Assembly: GCA_034687125.1 (NCBI GenBank)
Contig: JAQGBZ010000185.1
Location: 58,908 to 122,907, forward strand
Direction of reading: 5' to 3'
DNA: 64,000 nt
Source: Neelides folsomi
Lineage: Eukaryota; Arthropoda; Collembola; Neelipleona; Neelidae
The notes under the pieces: model-generated
What the model saw: only the letters and a program-made list of their open reading frames with translations
Told to the model about the DNA's origin: nothing
Databases searched by the model: none
Program-made: the position numbers and the translations under genes
Shown here: piece after piece, positions 28,201-40,904 of the stretch
How positions within the stretch are numbered: the first letter of the stretch is position 1
Layout: each line of letters begins with the position of its first letter

Positions 28201-31200
28201 GAATGGGAGACAAGATGTACGTAACATAAAAAATCCTCAAGTGGCATTTTTCGAATTGAGAGTGAAAGGGGTTTGAAGAGGATAAAAAAGGTTTAGGAGA
28301 GAAAACAGAAGAAAAAATTGCGTTGAATAAATGTTGGAACTTCCCCAATTCAATGCAGTTGCGAAGAGATGTTCGTGAAGGAGAATAAATAACTCTTGAG
28401 AAACTCTCCTTACTCAGCCTTTCACTTGAACAAAGATTTCATTTTGTGGTCCTTTTAGCTTCTTAGCTTCTGCTTTTATCCCAATAAAGGGAATCTGGTT
28501 GAAAGTGAAAAAAGGATAAATGCTACTGCGACAAATTACAGGCGCATTATGATTACACATAAAAACAAATAGCTTTTATAACTTCCCTTTGAAGCAAATG
28601 GACCTCCTTGGACTCTACGAAAGCAAAGTGGAAACGAACATAAGTAATTAAACTTTTTAATTGTTTGCAAGCAGAGTTGGAAAATTCATAAATTTTATTC
28701 CAGACATTTTTTACTAAAGTTTAAACAAATAGTGGGAATTGTGAGCTCGTTTTTAATTGCCTTGAGCCATATGTGTGGATTTTCATTAAACAAGAACTAT
28801 GCATGTAATATATAATAATGAGTAAATAAGAAATTTTAACATTTAACACAACTTTAATTGCTTAAACTAACATCTAAATATAAATGTATTTAAATGTAAA
28901 TGTTAAAATGCAGAAAGAACACACAAATATAATAAAAAATGGCAATATGCATTTAAAATTTCTTTATTCTTGCTATTTAGCTTTATTCTTTAATGTAGAA
29001 ATTCGGATTAAAAGGACCTAATTCATAAGAATGGTTAAAGTAAAATTACATTGTGAATATCTTATGGTTTCATACCTTTAATTTATTCATTATCCTGGGC
29101 GGAGATGCGGAGGATTATCGTCCTATATTAACTATGTTGACATGTAGAGTACACAAGAGTCACAAGAGCATAATAAGAAGGAGTGTTTTATTGTGCTTAT
29201 TATATATTTTTATTATAAGGCCATTTCTCCTTTTTTAATACAGAATCTTTTGCATTGCTCATAAATAAGCAATAAGCATAAGAGCATGTTTATTATATGG
29301 AATAAGCAAGTTATTTACGTTGGAATATATTTTGAAGAAAGTTTTGAAAATCAAAGTGAAAGGGGTTCCAATGTTAAAGTATAAGATTAGGGGGAATAAA
29401 AACTTTGGGATTTCATTGTAAAGAAAAATCAATACGAAGGATCTTCCTAACTTCCTATCTTGCCAACCATTATCAAAAAATATCACAGTTTTTCACAGAC
29501 TTGTCCGTGTATTGTGTAAATAATAAATAATAAAAAATAAGGAAATATCTATAAAGCTGAAATAATGTACGAGTTTAAACATTTTAATAATATTCTGTAA
29601 TTGTTTAATTTGAGCTCTTATGCTTTTTTGATACTTAAGTATTTTTTATCCAATATATTTTAACAAGCTTTTTTAGCCCAAATATTGGGATAAAAATCCA
29701 AAAATCTGGATAGTTCGCCTTGATCTAAAGGATGGATATCCAAAATGTGAGATAATGGGAAATAAAGGTGATATTGAATGTCTGGTAAAAGGAGGAAATC
29801 AATGTTATTAAAGGAGGAAACAGATCGTTTTCCCTCGCCCAAATTACCCAGCAGATGAGCGAAGGGCATTGGAGCGTCGAGTTTCGCATTACTTTAAGTG
29901 TAATAGGCTTACACTCGTCATTAGAGCAAACGAAAACCGCCCACGCCCACTCTGATAATACGAGTAGTTGTAAAGTAAACTGTATAACTCAAACACAGCT
30001 AAAAGATCTATGATATTTATAAAAGATATATTCACTGAATCTCCTTTCTCTATCTTGTTGAATCCAATGCCTTATATTAAATGCATTTATCCCATTTATA
30101 TATGTATGATGTTTGATATTGAAGAAAAGTAATATAAAGGAAACATCAATGCTAACGATTTCTTCCTCACCGATTCCCCGATTCGTTTTTAATGATATTT
30201 GCTAAGGTTTTGAGATATTTGGGGTTCAAAGGACAATTTTTTGATTTTGATTTGACATTTTGGCTATTTACACTAAATCGGGTTCAACATGCAAATTCGC
30301 CATGAGCATTCTTCAAAAGTATTTACTTGAATAAAATATTCAAATATTTGATATTTATAAATGTTCGTGTGCTTGAAAGAATTTTAACGTTCGTGTTTTG
30401 ATCAACAGGTAAATAAAATTTAAAGATATTTGAACTGGAAAAATAATATGTATAAAGACATAAAAAGCGTCATAAACCTAAACCTGTAAACTACAATATA
30501 TTAATTAATTTAAACAGTTAAAACAGTATGTACATATATCATATACCTGTACATATAATACATAATTTTAATTTTAATTTTGAAAGCTAAGCTTTACTTT
30601 GCACAAAAGAAATTAAAAGCAGAGTAAATGAATAAAGAACAAAAATTATATTAAACAAACTCTTACTTTAACTCTTTTGCAAAGGAAAGGAAAAACATTG
30701 ATTTTCAAAGAATTTCATGTGTGGGCGAAATTTAAAAGTTGTAAAGAGGAGAAAATTGCGAAGTAGAGATTTCAAATTGGGGATCTATTTTTTACAATCT
30801 TCAAATAAAGTTTTGCAGACTCAAAAGTTTGTCAAACTTTTTTGACGTCCCAACTTTTGGTGCTACACTCAAAAGATACATATGAAATAAGTAACGTTTT
30901 TTCCAGTTGAGTCAATTCGTATAGAAAATTGATGAAAAAGATAAAACTCATCAAAAAGTCGTTCGTTTCCCTTCATTAACCCTTATCTGCCCTGAAGAAA
31001 TAATTTTGTGAAATACGAGGACAAATGGTTCTTTCTTTTATGGCTAATTTATTCAATTTTCTATCTCAATTTCATTTTTATTTTATCTCTCGTGTTCTCA
31101 ATTACATTTTCTCCATACATTCAACAATCCTTCCCGAATTACTATGAAGGCGGCATTTAAATTGAATATTTTTGAATAAATTCTTAGAATAGAAATTGAC

Positions 31201-34200
31201 TTTGATTTGAACTTATAAATTGAGTTAAATTGGAAGGCTGAATATTATTAAATTTTATATATAAATTAAAATATTCATCCATAAAAGAAATCTGAAATTA
31301 AATTTAGCTGTGAATTACATTTCGCATCAAAGATCTGATAAAAGTGAATTAATAATGTAAAAGTATGTGTAGGCGTAGTGTGAGATATGTATGACATGCA
31401 GGTTGTTTAAATTGACTTGAAAGAGAAAATCAATTTGGAGCATTTAATTGAATCATCACTCTAGAAGAAGCCAGGACTTAATGAGATGAAAGAATTAAAA
31501 ATGATGCGGTGGGGAAATTTAAACTTTATCTCCTATTTCAATCATTTCATTATCTTCGGACCAATAATTAAATGTCGACTGTGCGGAGAGCAATTTAAGA
31601 TGGCTTTAGCGAAGTTGTAATTGCTTCCACGGACTCTCCCACTCCACGGCGTCCTTAATTAAATATTGATCTAAATACCAACTGGGTTAGTTTAACAGGA
31701 AATTTCAACACTTTGGAAAAATTCTCGCTTCCTTCGTAGTTTAAATCTTTAGAATCTTATAAATACTTGAACACCATGTCATAAAATGTTTGTCGCTTTT
31801 TTCCTTTATTTAACCAATATATCAAACTACTCATACTGAAATAATGCCTAATAAATATTTATGCTTTATTAAAATGGGATTCCCTTCTTTTATTTAAATC
31901 ATATATCACATATTTATCCACGCTTATAAAAGTTTTGATTCAATAAAATGTGTATAATATTACATAATAAGTACGTATGCATGGTAGGCATATGATTAAA
32001 TAATAAGTATGTATCTGTATGCAACGTTAATGCTTATGTACAAGAAATATAAATTTTAAATAACTCTGTCAAAAATGAAAACCACAAATCATATAGGTAA
32101 ATATAAGAGAATATCATTTACATTCCAAAAAAGGAAAAATGGGAAGAAAAATTCTTCATGGAAAGAAATGAGAATTTAAATTAAATTAATGTGATGAAAT
32201 GCTCTTCAGGTAATGGAATATTTATTAGAGGAAATACCTAGTCCATTCTCATCAGAATATAATAAGGATAAGAAAGCAAATCTTAGATCTTTGGATATTT
32301 TTTGGGTCATCTCATGTCCCAATGTCACATTGACTTGATCATACCTAAATACCTTAATATGTATGATACGTAAAGAAATACATATTAAGGTATTTAGGTA
32401 TGATCAAGTCAATGTGACATTGGGACATGAGATGACCGAAAAAATATCCAAAGATCTAAGATTTGCTTTCTTATCCTTATTATATTTTGATGAGAATGGA
32501 CTAGGCATTTCCTCTAATAAATATTCCATTACCTGGAGAGCATTTCATCACAAAATCTTACTTTGTACTTTGCACTTTGTACTTTAAAATTTCATGTTTT
32601 AAGCTTGCCCAATTAAAATATTTCCTTGACAATTAAAAATTATATATTGAAATAATATCAATAAAAGTTGAAATTTGAATGGGTCCATAATCTAAATAAA
32701 TTAAAACTCGTCTTCTGTGTTTAATATCTAATTTTTTAATGATTTTGAGTTTAATTTCAAGATGTTGAGTAGAATCTAATAAATCTATCTTTTATTCATC
32801 CATTGCAAATTGCAAGTAGTAGATCGGTATTTGTTATATAGCTTTTAATTTTATTCCCTATGTCATGTATTTCATGACCATATATCCCCCAATTTATTTA
32901 AGAATCGTTGAATATTCTACAAGTTCCTCACTTGACAGCCATCATCCAACAATAAAAGCACCATAAGACAAAGTTGTGTAAGTTCACCATGAGTATTATT
33001 GGAGTAAAATGAAGTAATAAAGTGAGTAAGTATCGGGGAGTAAGTACCAGCCTGCACTTGGTTCATTTTTACGAGAATCTTTTTCCATAGCCAGTCTGAT
33101 AATGGAAATTCAGTGGGAGTTGACCTGAGATGGGAAATGAGACACTTCGTTATGCATTATAGAACACCCCGACGAGGAGTAGCGAAGATACGTTTAATTC
33201 TCCCACATGAAAATCGATATAGCTCCGGCTTCGCTCTCTCGGAGATTGAAAGTGGGAAGGAGAAGAAATGACGTTTTTCAATTCTATCTCTACTTAAGCC
33301 CATTTACCTCTTTTACCTCACTTCCCTTAACCAACTAAACCAACTTACCTGTGCTTAAAACGGGGCTCTGGACAAAGGGCCTCAGTTGGTAAATCTAACT
33401 AATGCATTTACATACAAGTTTGTATTATTGTTTATACAGTTTGATAGTAGATTCATCCACTTAACCTTTAAACTTTGCATTTCACCTCTAAACATTTCTT
33501 AATGAAGCAAATTCAACAAATTTTCTCCTACCTTGCCCATGATTAAATTAAACCCACATTTGCTCTCTCATTGATTTCCAAACTTTCCAAATGCTTTGCA
33601 ATTCGGCCTTTTAATTTTAATTGGCTTCAACCTTCTGATGCAGTTCTTTGAAATTAATTATTTAATCGGAACTGTTGAATCAATTAAATTCCAAATGTAA
33701 CCTTTATTCAAACCTGGGAAATTATCATTATTTTGGAGGAATTTTCATACCGATGAGCAAAAATAAACATTAAATGTCAAAAGTTTTCTAAAAATGGATT
33801 ATTACTATATTTATACGATTTTATATATGAATTAATGGATTGTTGTACAAATATGCTAAATGTATCAAATATGCTCAGCACGCTAAGAGTGTATTTTTAT
33901 AATGCACTTTAGCGATTAACGATAAATAATAAAACTAATCAGACTGATTGGAATTACATGATAAAGAACGATTTATATGCTATTGATGATAAGGAAATAA
34001 AAAAGATATAATCAACACTTACCAATATTCCCGACGCCGTTGGTGAATGTTTCTGAATTTCCTTCACTTAACCCATTGACCTTTCTCGGGTCAAAAGGAT
34101 ACGCTGCTCCTCGGCCGACCTCCTCGCCCAACAATGACAGAGCAAGAAGGAAGATTTTCTCAAACGGCCTCATTTTCCCTTGAATTTTCCCCTTCCTGTC

Positions 34201-34206
34201 TTTCAC
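13229..34206 (-). CDS. IA-2 / phogrin receptor-type pseudophosphatase (PTPRN family)
   Basis: Transmembrane protein of dense-core secretory vesicles; in animals this family acts in vesicle stability and regulated secretion of hormones and neuropeptides. 22 exons: 34023-34206, 24654-24707, 22975-23032, 22652-22783, 22132-22412, 21608-21957, 20213-20512, 19265-19346, 19122-19177, 18462-18613, 18295-18378, 18127-18206, 17906-17979, 16210-16422, ~15907-16049, 15446-15500, 15191-15295, 14936-15052, 14649-14846, 13713-13879, 13546-13599, 13229-13439; 1049 aa. Domains: signal peptide (start at 34206, or the inner Met of [16 protein letters not shown]); RESP18-like Cys region about 62-142; acidic luminal region; membrane-proximal segment; TM about 650-673; PTP domain about 767-1049. 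The PTP loop reads [10 protein letters not shown] (Asp instead of Ala, as in IA-2) and the WPD loop reads WPE, so catalysis is expected to be lost. The C-terminus IKALPQ matches vertebrate IA-2. The donor of exon 15 is the only uncertain junction; exon 19 uses a GC donor. Confidence 0.93.
17072..17779 (+). pseudogene. Decayed C2H2 zinc-finger gene nested in an IA-2 intron
   Basis: A 235-codon intronless open frame on the strand opposite to IA-2, inside intron 16423-17905. It starts mid-finger: an in-frame stop lies at 17048-17050 and the frame enters at a classic [10 protein letters not shown] linker. Seven to eight C2H2 units follow. Finger 3 ([10 protein letters not shown]...HITKH) and finger 6 ([10 protein letters not shown]...HLNTH) are intact. 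Others have lost ligands: finger 1 lacks its last His, finger 2 one Cys, finger 4 is shortened, and finger 7 has Tyr for both His. An intact gene of this family would be a nuclear DNA-binding protein. The missing start, lost ligands and lack of introns suggest a processed or transposed fragment now decaying. Confidence 0.7.
18634..19036. mobile_element. MITE-like element with inverted termini and CCCGGGTATATTTCGAA repeats
   Basis: Ends TACCGTAAAGTATGTATTTA at 18634 and its near-complement ending at 19036 (TAAATACATACTTTATGGTA) are inverted. The inside carries several copies of CCCGGGTATATTTCGAACCC on both sides, GC-rich against the AT-rich background. It lies in the IA-2 intron 18614-19121. 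No coding capacity. Confidence 0.65.
19368..20060 (-). mobile_element. hAT-family transposon remnant in an IA-2 intron
   Basis: A minus-strand open frame at 19463-19777 contains [20 protein letters not shown] and [11 protein letters not shown], the C-terminal hAT dimerisation signature (SVERSFS). CAGGGCTGTG at 19368 resembles a hAT terminal repeat; I could not place the matching other end with confidence, so the right border is approximate. Only the C-terminal part of the transposase is recognisable, so the copy is dead. Low-complexity ATATGTATG words flank it. Confidence 0.6.
20738..20981. repeat. 14-bp perfect inverted repeat, possible MITE
   Basis: TCTGCGTGGGTTGA at 20738-20751 is exactly inverted at 20968-20981, about 215 bp apart, inside the IA-2 intron 20513-21607. 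No coding capacity between the arms. Confidence 0.45.
24708..34022 (-). other. First intron of the IA-2 gene, 9.3 kb
   Basis: It separates the signal-peptide exon from the RESP18-like exons: donor GTAAGT at 34022, acceptor TTAATTGCAG at 24708. Phase 1/2 joining makes ...GNIG-CLF, continuous with the family pattern. Its content is AT-rich with no convincing exon; short open frames such as 26937-27230 and 27643-27867 lack motifs. The one striking structure is the hairpin at 32191-32551. Its size suggests regulatory sequence for a neuroendocrine gene, but no specific site can be named. Confidence 0.7.
32191..32551. repeat. Near-perfect 174-bp inverted repeat (long hairpin)
   Basis: The left arm 32191-32364 begins GTGATGAAATGCTC and the right arm 32378-32551 is its reverse complement with only a few mismatches (for example CTTC/CTCC near the tip, TTGGG/TTCGG in the middle). 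The loop is 13 nt (32365-32377). If transcribed with the IA-2 pre-mRNA it would form a very long duplex. It is best explained as a recent fold-back MITE or an inverted duplication. Confidence 0.9.
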
Positions 34207-37200
34207 GTCATTTTGAGAAAATTCGGATTGTCCGCTAATTTTGACACCCTAACTACCTTCGGCTTACAAGTGGGGCTTATAAAGGGAAAAGTACCGGTGG
34301 TGGACCGGGCGCCATTGCAAATCCCCTTAATAAAAGTCTAACCTCTCATTTGGGGTCAAATCGGGGTAGTGAGAGGAGTGGAAGGTGGGAGAGGGAAAAA
34401 TTGTAATATTATTTCCCGAATGACCTTTCGGGAAATGGTTTGTGTGAAGGCGGACGGAGCGGAGGATTCCGTGAGGATGAAATGCTTTTGCGCCAAACCC
34501 TCAAAGAGCTGCTGGAGAGAAATGGAACCCACAGAAAAGGAAAATCCTCTTTGGCTATATCCTCTCCATATCTTCCAATGGAACAGAGGCGTATTTCATT
34601 CAGGTCTGGAACTTCAGCGGCTGCTGGAGAATATGGAGAAGCAACAAATGGGTTTCGCCGGACTTGCGCCAAATCAGCCAACCCCACGCATTTAATGACA
34701 AATGGAAATGAGGTTTTTTAACACTACACCTTATTAAATTACATTTATCATTAAACCTTCTATACCTTTCTGCATAATTATAAGTAAATATTTTTAAGAG
34801 GAGTTTAACATTTATTCTCACACTAATTAAGTTACTCATTTTTGTGTACTGGATATTTTTCCTATATTAAATATACTAAATATATCTAAATATTTAATGT
34901 GTAGCAAATGTATGTAATAGACTAATAGAGTATATTTATGTCGTTATTATCTATTTCATTGCCTACATTAATTTATTTTTCATATCAATCTTCATGTATT
35001 TTGCGTTTTTAAAGTTGTTGTTTTTATAACTCTATCAAGTTTTGTTCGAACGTTCATAAATTCTCATAAACAAGATTTATTTCTTTGAATTTAATCTGTG
35101 AATTTCATCCAATATAATAATATACAACAATAAGTCGAATTGGTTATAACTTGTAAGCACTAAGCATTATTTCTCATAGCACATTGAGTACTTATATGAA
35201 TAAACCTATGTAATGTTTGTTAAAGATGGTATATTCGTTATATCTGTGGGAGAGTATGTATAGTATAATTTATGCATTTTATTACTTAATATGAGAACGA
35301 GAACAATGTGGAATCTCTTATTATTGATATTAATACGTACAATATTGAACTCGACATGAATTAATATAAAACTCCATAGTAAATAATATGTGAGTTTATA
35401 TGGGACATATGCGAAAGTATTTGTATGTGCTAATGTGGAGTTATAAGTACTCTATCCATATAAAGTAAGGTAGCATTGATGCAAAAGAGTGGACGAGCGT
35501 GAGACCATGCTTAATATTATTTATTAGCTCAATTTTCTCTGGTTCTTATTGACAGAGTTTCTGTGGGTTTTTATGGGGGATACATGTGGTTTTGATGGTA
35601 AAATAATTTAATCAGAGACTCCTCGTCGCTTTGCATTACCATTCCCATTTCCACTCATTACTCATTAGGTTCTACAATAATATGACTTAATATTAACCCC
35701 CGATTATTCAAGCTTGTTCAGCTTTTCTTTAATTAATTTCTTCTTTTATATTAATGCTTATAAACCCATCTACATTTCATGTAGGTAGATCTACTTAATA
35801 TTAAAAAAGGGTAGAAACAATTTCTTTCACTAGTCACTAGACTGATTAAATTGCTTCAATAAGATTTACTGTATCAGTAGGTATGGGCGTTCATATTTTC
35901 ATATTATAAAAATAATGATTCAATATCGTAGGTATGTCAAATGAAAAGAACAATAAATACCCAATTAATTTGCTGGATAAAAGAATTTATGAATTACGCT
36001 AATATTAAAAATATTTCTGATAAATTCATATTATGAATTTTTTTAATTTCATTAATAAAACAAAATTAAATTGAGAAAAATGATTTTTTAATCAAAATGA
36101 TTAATAATTAGAAATAATCCATTATCTTCGATATTTACTTATTGGTATTGAAGATAGTATCAGCGGTACACTTACTATAATTATATTTATTTTGGTATTT
36201 AATAATGAATGTTAATAAAATGGAATAAATGAATATGTATGGCGTACAGTGAATATAAACTTTTGAAAGGTGAATTTCGATTGATGATTATTATGTGGCA
36301 ATGACAAAGCGCATAAATTGATCAAATACGTTTGAACATATATGGGTAAATTAAATTGGCATCAATTGAATTTGTGCGAACTTTCTAGAAGCGTATTTAT
36401 TGTTGGCAATGAAAAGACGTAAATTGGGGCTTGGATTAATGAGCTCTCCTTTAATAGGAAATCGTGGAAATGGAAATTTATTGCTTTGTTTTCGCTTATT
36501 TATCCTCCACACTCACTTTCGCGTTTCCATTAATAATTAAAAGAAGATCATTAAAATCGACCGTTTTTCAAATGACGTGTATTAAAATCCCGAGTCACTC
36601 AAATCCAATAACACACATTCATTCGCCACTCGGCACATTCAGACTCGCATTAATAAGGACGGACTTAACGGCCGATTGAGTTGAAGCTAAGCACTCATTC
36701 AAAATAATCCCTTTATCGAGGAATAAAATATATTACCTTATTGTTAATTCACAAAAGGATAAATAATAAAGGATTTGCAAATGTGTCAAAATAAGACCTC
36801 TTCAATTTATGTCTCAGCAGTTCACAACTATTTATTTAGAATGAATAATACCAAATGGAATTTTCTGCTTTAATATTCAATCGTAAAATAAAGATGGATT
36901 GGGTTTATTAAGCTTCAAATGGTCGATTAAGATTTACATGAATAAAATATTGATTAGGATCAATAATTTAAGTCTACCAAAGTTAAAGGTTTATTTATAA
37001 TACAATTTACCTAATTAAATTATTATGTTAAATATGTAATAAATACACAAGAACACATGGCACATGTAATAAATATGTTGTTAATTATTTATTAAAGATT
37101 TGGCATGATTCATTACATCATTATTATTAAATAATTAGGTATAAACTAGGTATTAACGTGAGTAGTATTTATACAAATAATAAATAGTAATTTTATTATT

Positions 37201-38875
37201 AATAATGATCAAGACGATTAAATAACCAGAAAATTTAATTGGGTTTTACTATTTTTTAAATCTGAAACTCGTAATACGGTATTAAGTTAAATTAAGCTTT
37301 AAATGAAACTAAAAATTTAGTAAAATCCACAAATTCTTGAAATTACAAAATATGTAACAACACGAACTGATGGTGTTAACTCATTTAAGTGCATTAATGC
37401 CTTCCATAATATAATAGTTAACAACAAGGCTGAGGATTGAATAAGAGGTTATTGATTTTCGCAACTTTAAATTTTCCATAATGTGTAATATGACTTGGAT
37501 CTCATAAAAGAAATTGGGTTTCAAAAAAGGGATTCAAATTGCCAATTTGTCATCTTAACTTGGTAATAAGGCGGCAAAGCGAATGTTCTTTTCATCCAAT
37601 AACCCTACAATGAATGGCCTTGGGAAATATTAGAAAATGTTTTCTTTGTTGTCGACGTCGATCTTGTCGTGAGGGAAGGTGAAGGCGTCGAGGCTGAAAA
37701 TGCGGGTCTTTCGCTTTGAGAATCAACTTCGCCCGCATTGGTCCAATATGGCAGTCTAACCGGAAATGTTCAATTGGAAGAAATGGGCGAATAAAGGGAA
37801 TGAATGAATCCCCGAATCCCTAACATCATTTCGATCTCTTCCGACTCATGACATTCAGAAGAAGAGTTGGCTGAATCTGAAGGTGACTCTCGTTTCTTTT
37901 TCCCCGCACGTGCCTCTGGAAAAATGAGATTCCTATGATACGTATTTCTTACATTTAGGTAATTGATACGTTTGATATTGAAAATACAATTTGTTCTAGA
38001 TATTAATAAAAATGAAGCATGCTAAGCATGAAGATGTTAAATTGGATTAAATTACCAATATAAATATTTTTCTGATGTTTGCTCTTTCCTTTCAGATATT
38101 GATTTTCTCTTTATGAAACTTGCTTTTGATAACTTGTAATAACCTTAATCTCTGTATAGCTCTCATATAGCATATACGATACTACATGCTATAATTATAT
38201 GCTAGAAATAATTTCATCGTTAATATTGTCTATGATGTAAAATAAATTTCGAATTCTTGGCTTACCTTTTTTGCGATATGTTTTGAACTAACTTACGTAT
38301 ATAATAACATTAACATACGTTCATTTTCATTTTTCATGGGATTAACTTATTAGGCAATTCACATTTTGCTCATACGAATCTTACGATTCATACTACAATT
38401 TATCTTCTAAAAAAATGCAAATGAATCTGAATTTGGTACTCCCATTTGTTTGATTAAATAATATAGAAATCTTATATTTGGTATTAATTATTTATACTTT
38501 TGCTTAATATTATTAATTGTATGGTATGTGGGTACTATTGCTTATTACATTGTCTTTAAAACATTTCTTTAAAATTGGTATTTAACAAATTCTTAAGAAC
38601 TAATAAAAATTACAATTTTGATTCATTCCATTTTCTCAATCATAATGACCCAATATATTCCCAATGACACGACCGTCCAACATTCATCTCTTTTGTCAAC
38701 AAATTCCTCCAGCATCTTTAACCTTCATATTTCATCTCTTTCCTAAATGCATTCCACGATCTTCGCATACCGACATTTTTAAAATAAAATTATAAAAAGC
38801 GACTTATGACTCTCGAGATCTTCATTTGAGATCACTCGACCTAAGATAAATCAACGAAAGAATTTTCCACACAAA
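34207..38875. other. Spacer between IA-2 and the first secreted repeat protein
   Basis: 34.2-34.7 kb is GC-richer, with several overlapping open frames on both strands. It is most simply the IA-2 promoter and 5' UTR, as none of the frames carries a motif. The remainder is AT-rich; no gene, RNA or transposon end is supported. Confidence 0.5.
38791..38799 (+). promoter_or_regulatory. TATA box of the secreted repeat protein at 38876
   Basis: TATAAAAAG about 85 bp upstream of the ATG. A start near 38820 would leave a 5' UTR of about 55 nt. Confidence 0.6.
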
Positions 38876-39796
38876 ATGAACCGATTCTTTATTCTGGTCC
38901 TCTGCGTCTCCACGACGGTGTTTGGTGAACCCGACGCCGTAAGTCAAGAATTACTTCTTTTATAATTAACAAACTTTTTCGAATTCAATTGCAAATTATA
39001 GGACACCAAAGTTTTAAATTAAATTTTAAATTACTTTTCTTCTATAGGGTCTTCCAAAGGTGAAACGATCTCCATTTGTTCCGATCTACACCTCTACATA
39101 CAATTCACCAGCTCCATACGTCGCTCCAGCTCAAGTTTACGCCGCCCCGGCTCCATACGTCGCTCCTTACACTGCACCACCCGCTCAATATGTAACTCCA
39201 GCTCAAGTCTACGCTGCTCCACAGCCATACGTCGCCCCAACCTACGCTGCCGCTCCGCAGCCATACGTTGCTCCTGCCACTTACAACACTTATCAAACTT
39301 CAACTTACACTTCTTATGGGTCATCTTACACCTCAAACCTGGCTGCTTATCCAACCACTTACGCCCAATGGTGTACGGATACTTGCACTATGAGATCTCG
39401 TGGAAAACGATCGATCAATCCAATTCTTTCACCAAATGATTCAGGCTTCAACAACCAAAACAACATCAACTACAATGATGAAAATTGCGTCTGTTATGAA
39501 CAAGTTCCAGTAAGTAGGATTGATATTATTTATAATTTATTAATTATTTTCTTTATTTAAATCATAATTATAATTAATTTCTTACAATGTAAATTCAGGA
39601 CTATCAAGGAGGTGACCTTTGCTCATACAATACGGATTACTACAACGCTTGTGACACAACTTGCAAGGGAGATGGTGATAATAAACTCATCGACATTTAT
39701 GGAAATCCAAATTGCTACATTGACGGCACTTGCATTAACGACAAATGTTACTGCTCAGTGCGCCCATACGATAATCCTATGAAACCATCCTTTTAA
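38876..39796 (+). CDS. Secreted Pro/Ala/Tyr-repeat protein with two Cys modules (copy A)
   Basis: Three exons (38876-38938, 39048-39509, 39599-39796), 240 aa. Exon 1 is almost exactly a signal peptide (MNRFFILVLCVSTTVFG). The mature protein starts with a dibasic site (KVKR), then about 65 residues of repeats built from APYVAP and QVYAAP. Next come a first Cys module (WCTDTC...NCVCY, split by a furin-like RGKRS) and, in exon 3, a second with seven Cys spaced C-x9-C-x3-C-x16-C-x5-C-x4-C-x-C. The C-x3-C and C-x-C pairs recall the cysteine-stabilised alpha-beta fold of invertebrate defensins, but I do not recognise the family. The architecture and intron phases match the gene at 44774, so the two are tandem paralogues. 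Role unknown: antimicrobial, cuticular or adhesive are all possible. Confidence 0.85.
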
Positions 39797-40718
39797 TTTT
39801 TAGTTAAAATTTTTCAGTAAAATATATTTGATGCGGAATTTAATTTTTATTTAATCCTGAAATCCTAATTGATCATTTCTGTCAATAAATTAATGTTATT
39901 TTTGCCCTTAATTAAATGTATCTTTTATTCCATACCATAAAATGAGTACGTACGATAATCAATATTAATATTAACATGTTATCTAAACGTAATTATCGTT
40001 TTTAAGAGTAGAATAATTGAATTTGAGTTATTTAAATTTAAGTTTACAAAATAGCATATCAATTTACTGTAAGATAAAAACATAAATTCATTGTTAAAAT
40101 TACAATTATATTAAATAAACTTAATTTCAAAGTTTTAAAACTCAAGGATATTGGCAGTAAAGTCGGTAAACTCTGTTTCTATAAATACAAATGGACATTT
40201 GTATTTACATATTTTAAGTATACATATAGTACCCATACAACAATCTAACTAATAAAAGACTAATAATTAGGTAAAACAATAAACTTAAAAAATCAGTTAC
40301 TTTTGGCCACCCACATTAGTCAATATTGTCAATAAAAATACTTAAATTATTGTCAATAAAATACTTAAATATTACTTATAGATTCAAATAATTGACTAAT
40401 AAATTACTAAAAATTCCAAGTAAAACATAAGTAAGATATTAGTTTACAGTGTTACTAACAATATTACTAAATTATTACTCGTTTTTAAAGTCAAATTTAA
40501 GTATATTAAATGCAATATGGTAAAAATGACACAATAAATTAATATGAATTTCAATTTATTTAACTTTGTCTAATCATATTAACAAAAGGAAACGATAAAA
40601 GTATTAGAATTATTAAACTGTTATAAAATACATTTCCTTACAATATTAACAATAGGTATCATTAGAGAACTTGATGAATTAAAGACAAAAAATTGATAGA
40701 TCTGAACTTTTAGAATGT
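39797..40718. other. Intergenic, 3' flank of copy A
   Basis: AT-rich sequence up to the terminal repeat of the transposon starting near 40719. Apart from the copy A poly(A) signal, nothing is supported. Confidence 0.5.
39884..39889 (+). terminator. Poly(A) signal of copy A
   Basis: AATAAA 88 bp past the stop codon at 39794-39796. Confidence 0.6.
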
Positions 40719-40904
40719 GGGAATGAACAAGCTAAAACGATTTGATTCGGAAATTAATTTTATTTTGGGCGTTTCAGAGATTTTTAAATTTATTGAACGT
40801 CACAATTAAAATGTTATATCTGGAGTACGCTAATTAATAATTTGAAATTATTTTCAAATTACTAAAGAATTCACAGTGTTATTATTAAATATACTTAATT
40901 ATTA

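Noticed and set aside
34369..34695. 108-codon plus-strand frame upstream of IA-2
   Set aside because: Overlaps other long frames on both strands in a GC-rich patch; no motif, splice support or signal peptide. Likely compositional.
36464..36679. 71-codon frame with a hydrophobic start
   Set aside because: Resembles a signal peptide only weakly; no TATA box, poly(A) signal or continuation found.
39094..39354. Minus-strand frames across the repeat of copy A (and 45026-45343 across copy B)
   Set aside because: Shadows of the repeat coding sequence; periodic composition comes from the APYVAP/VYQAPAP repeats.
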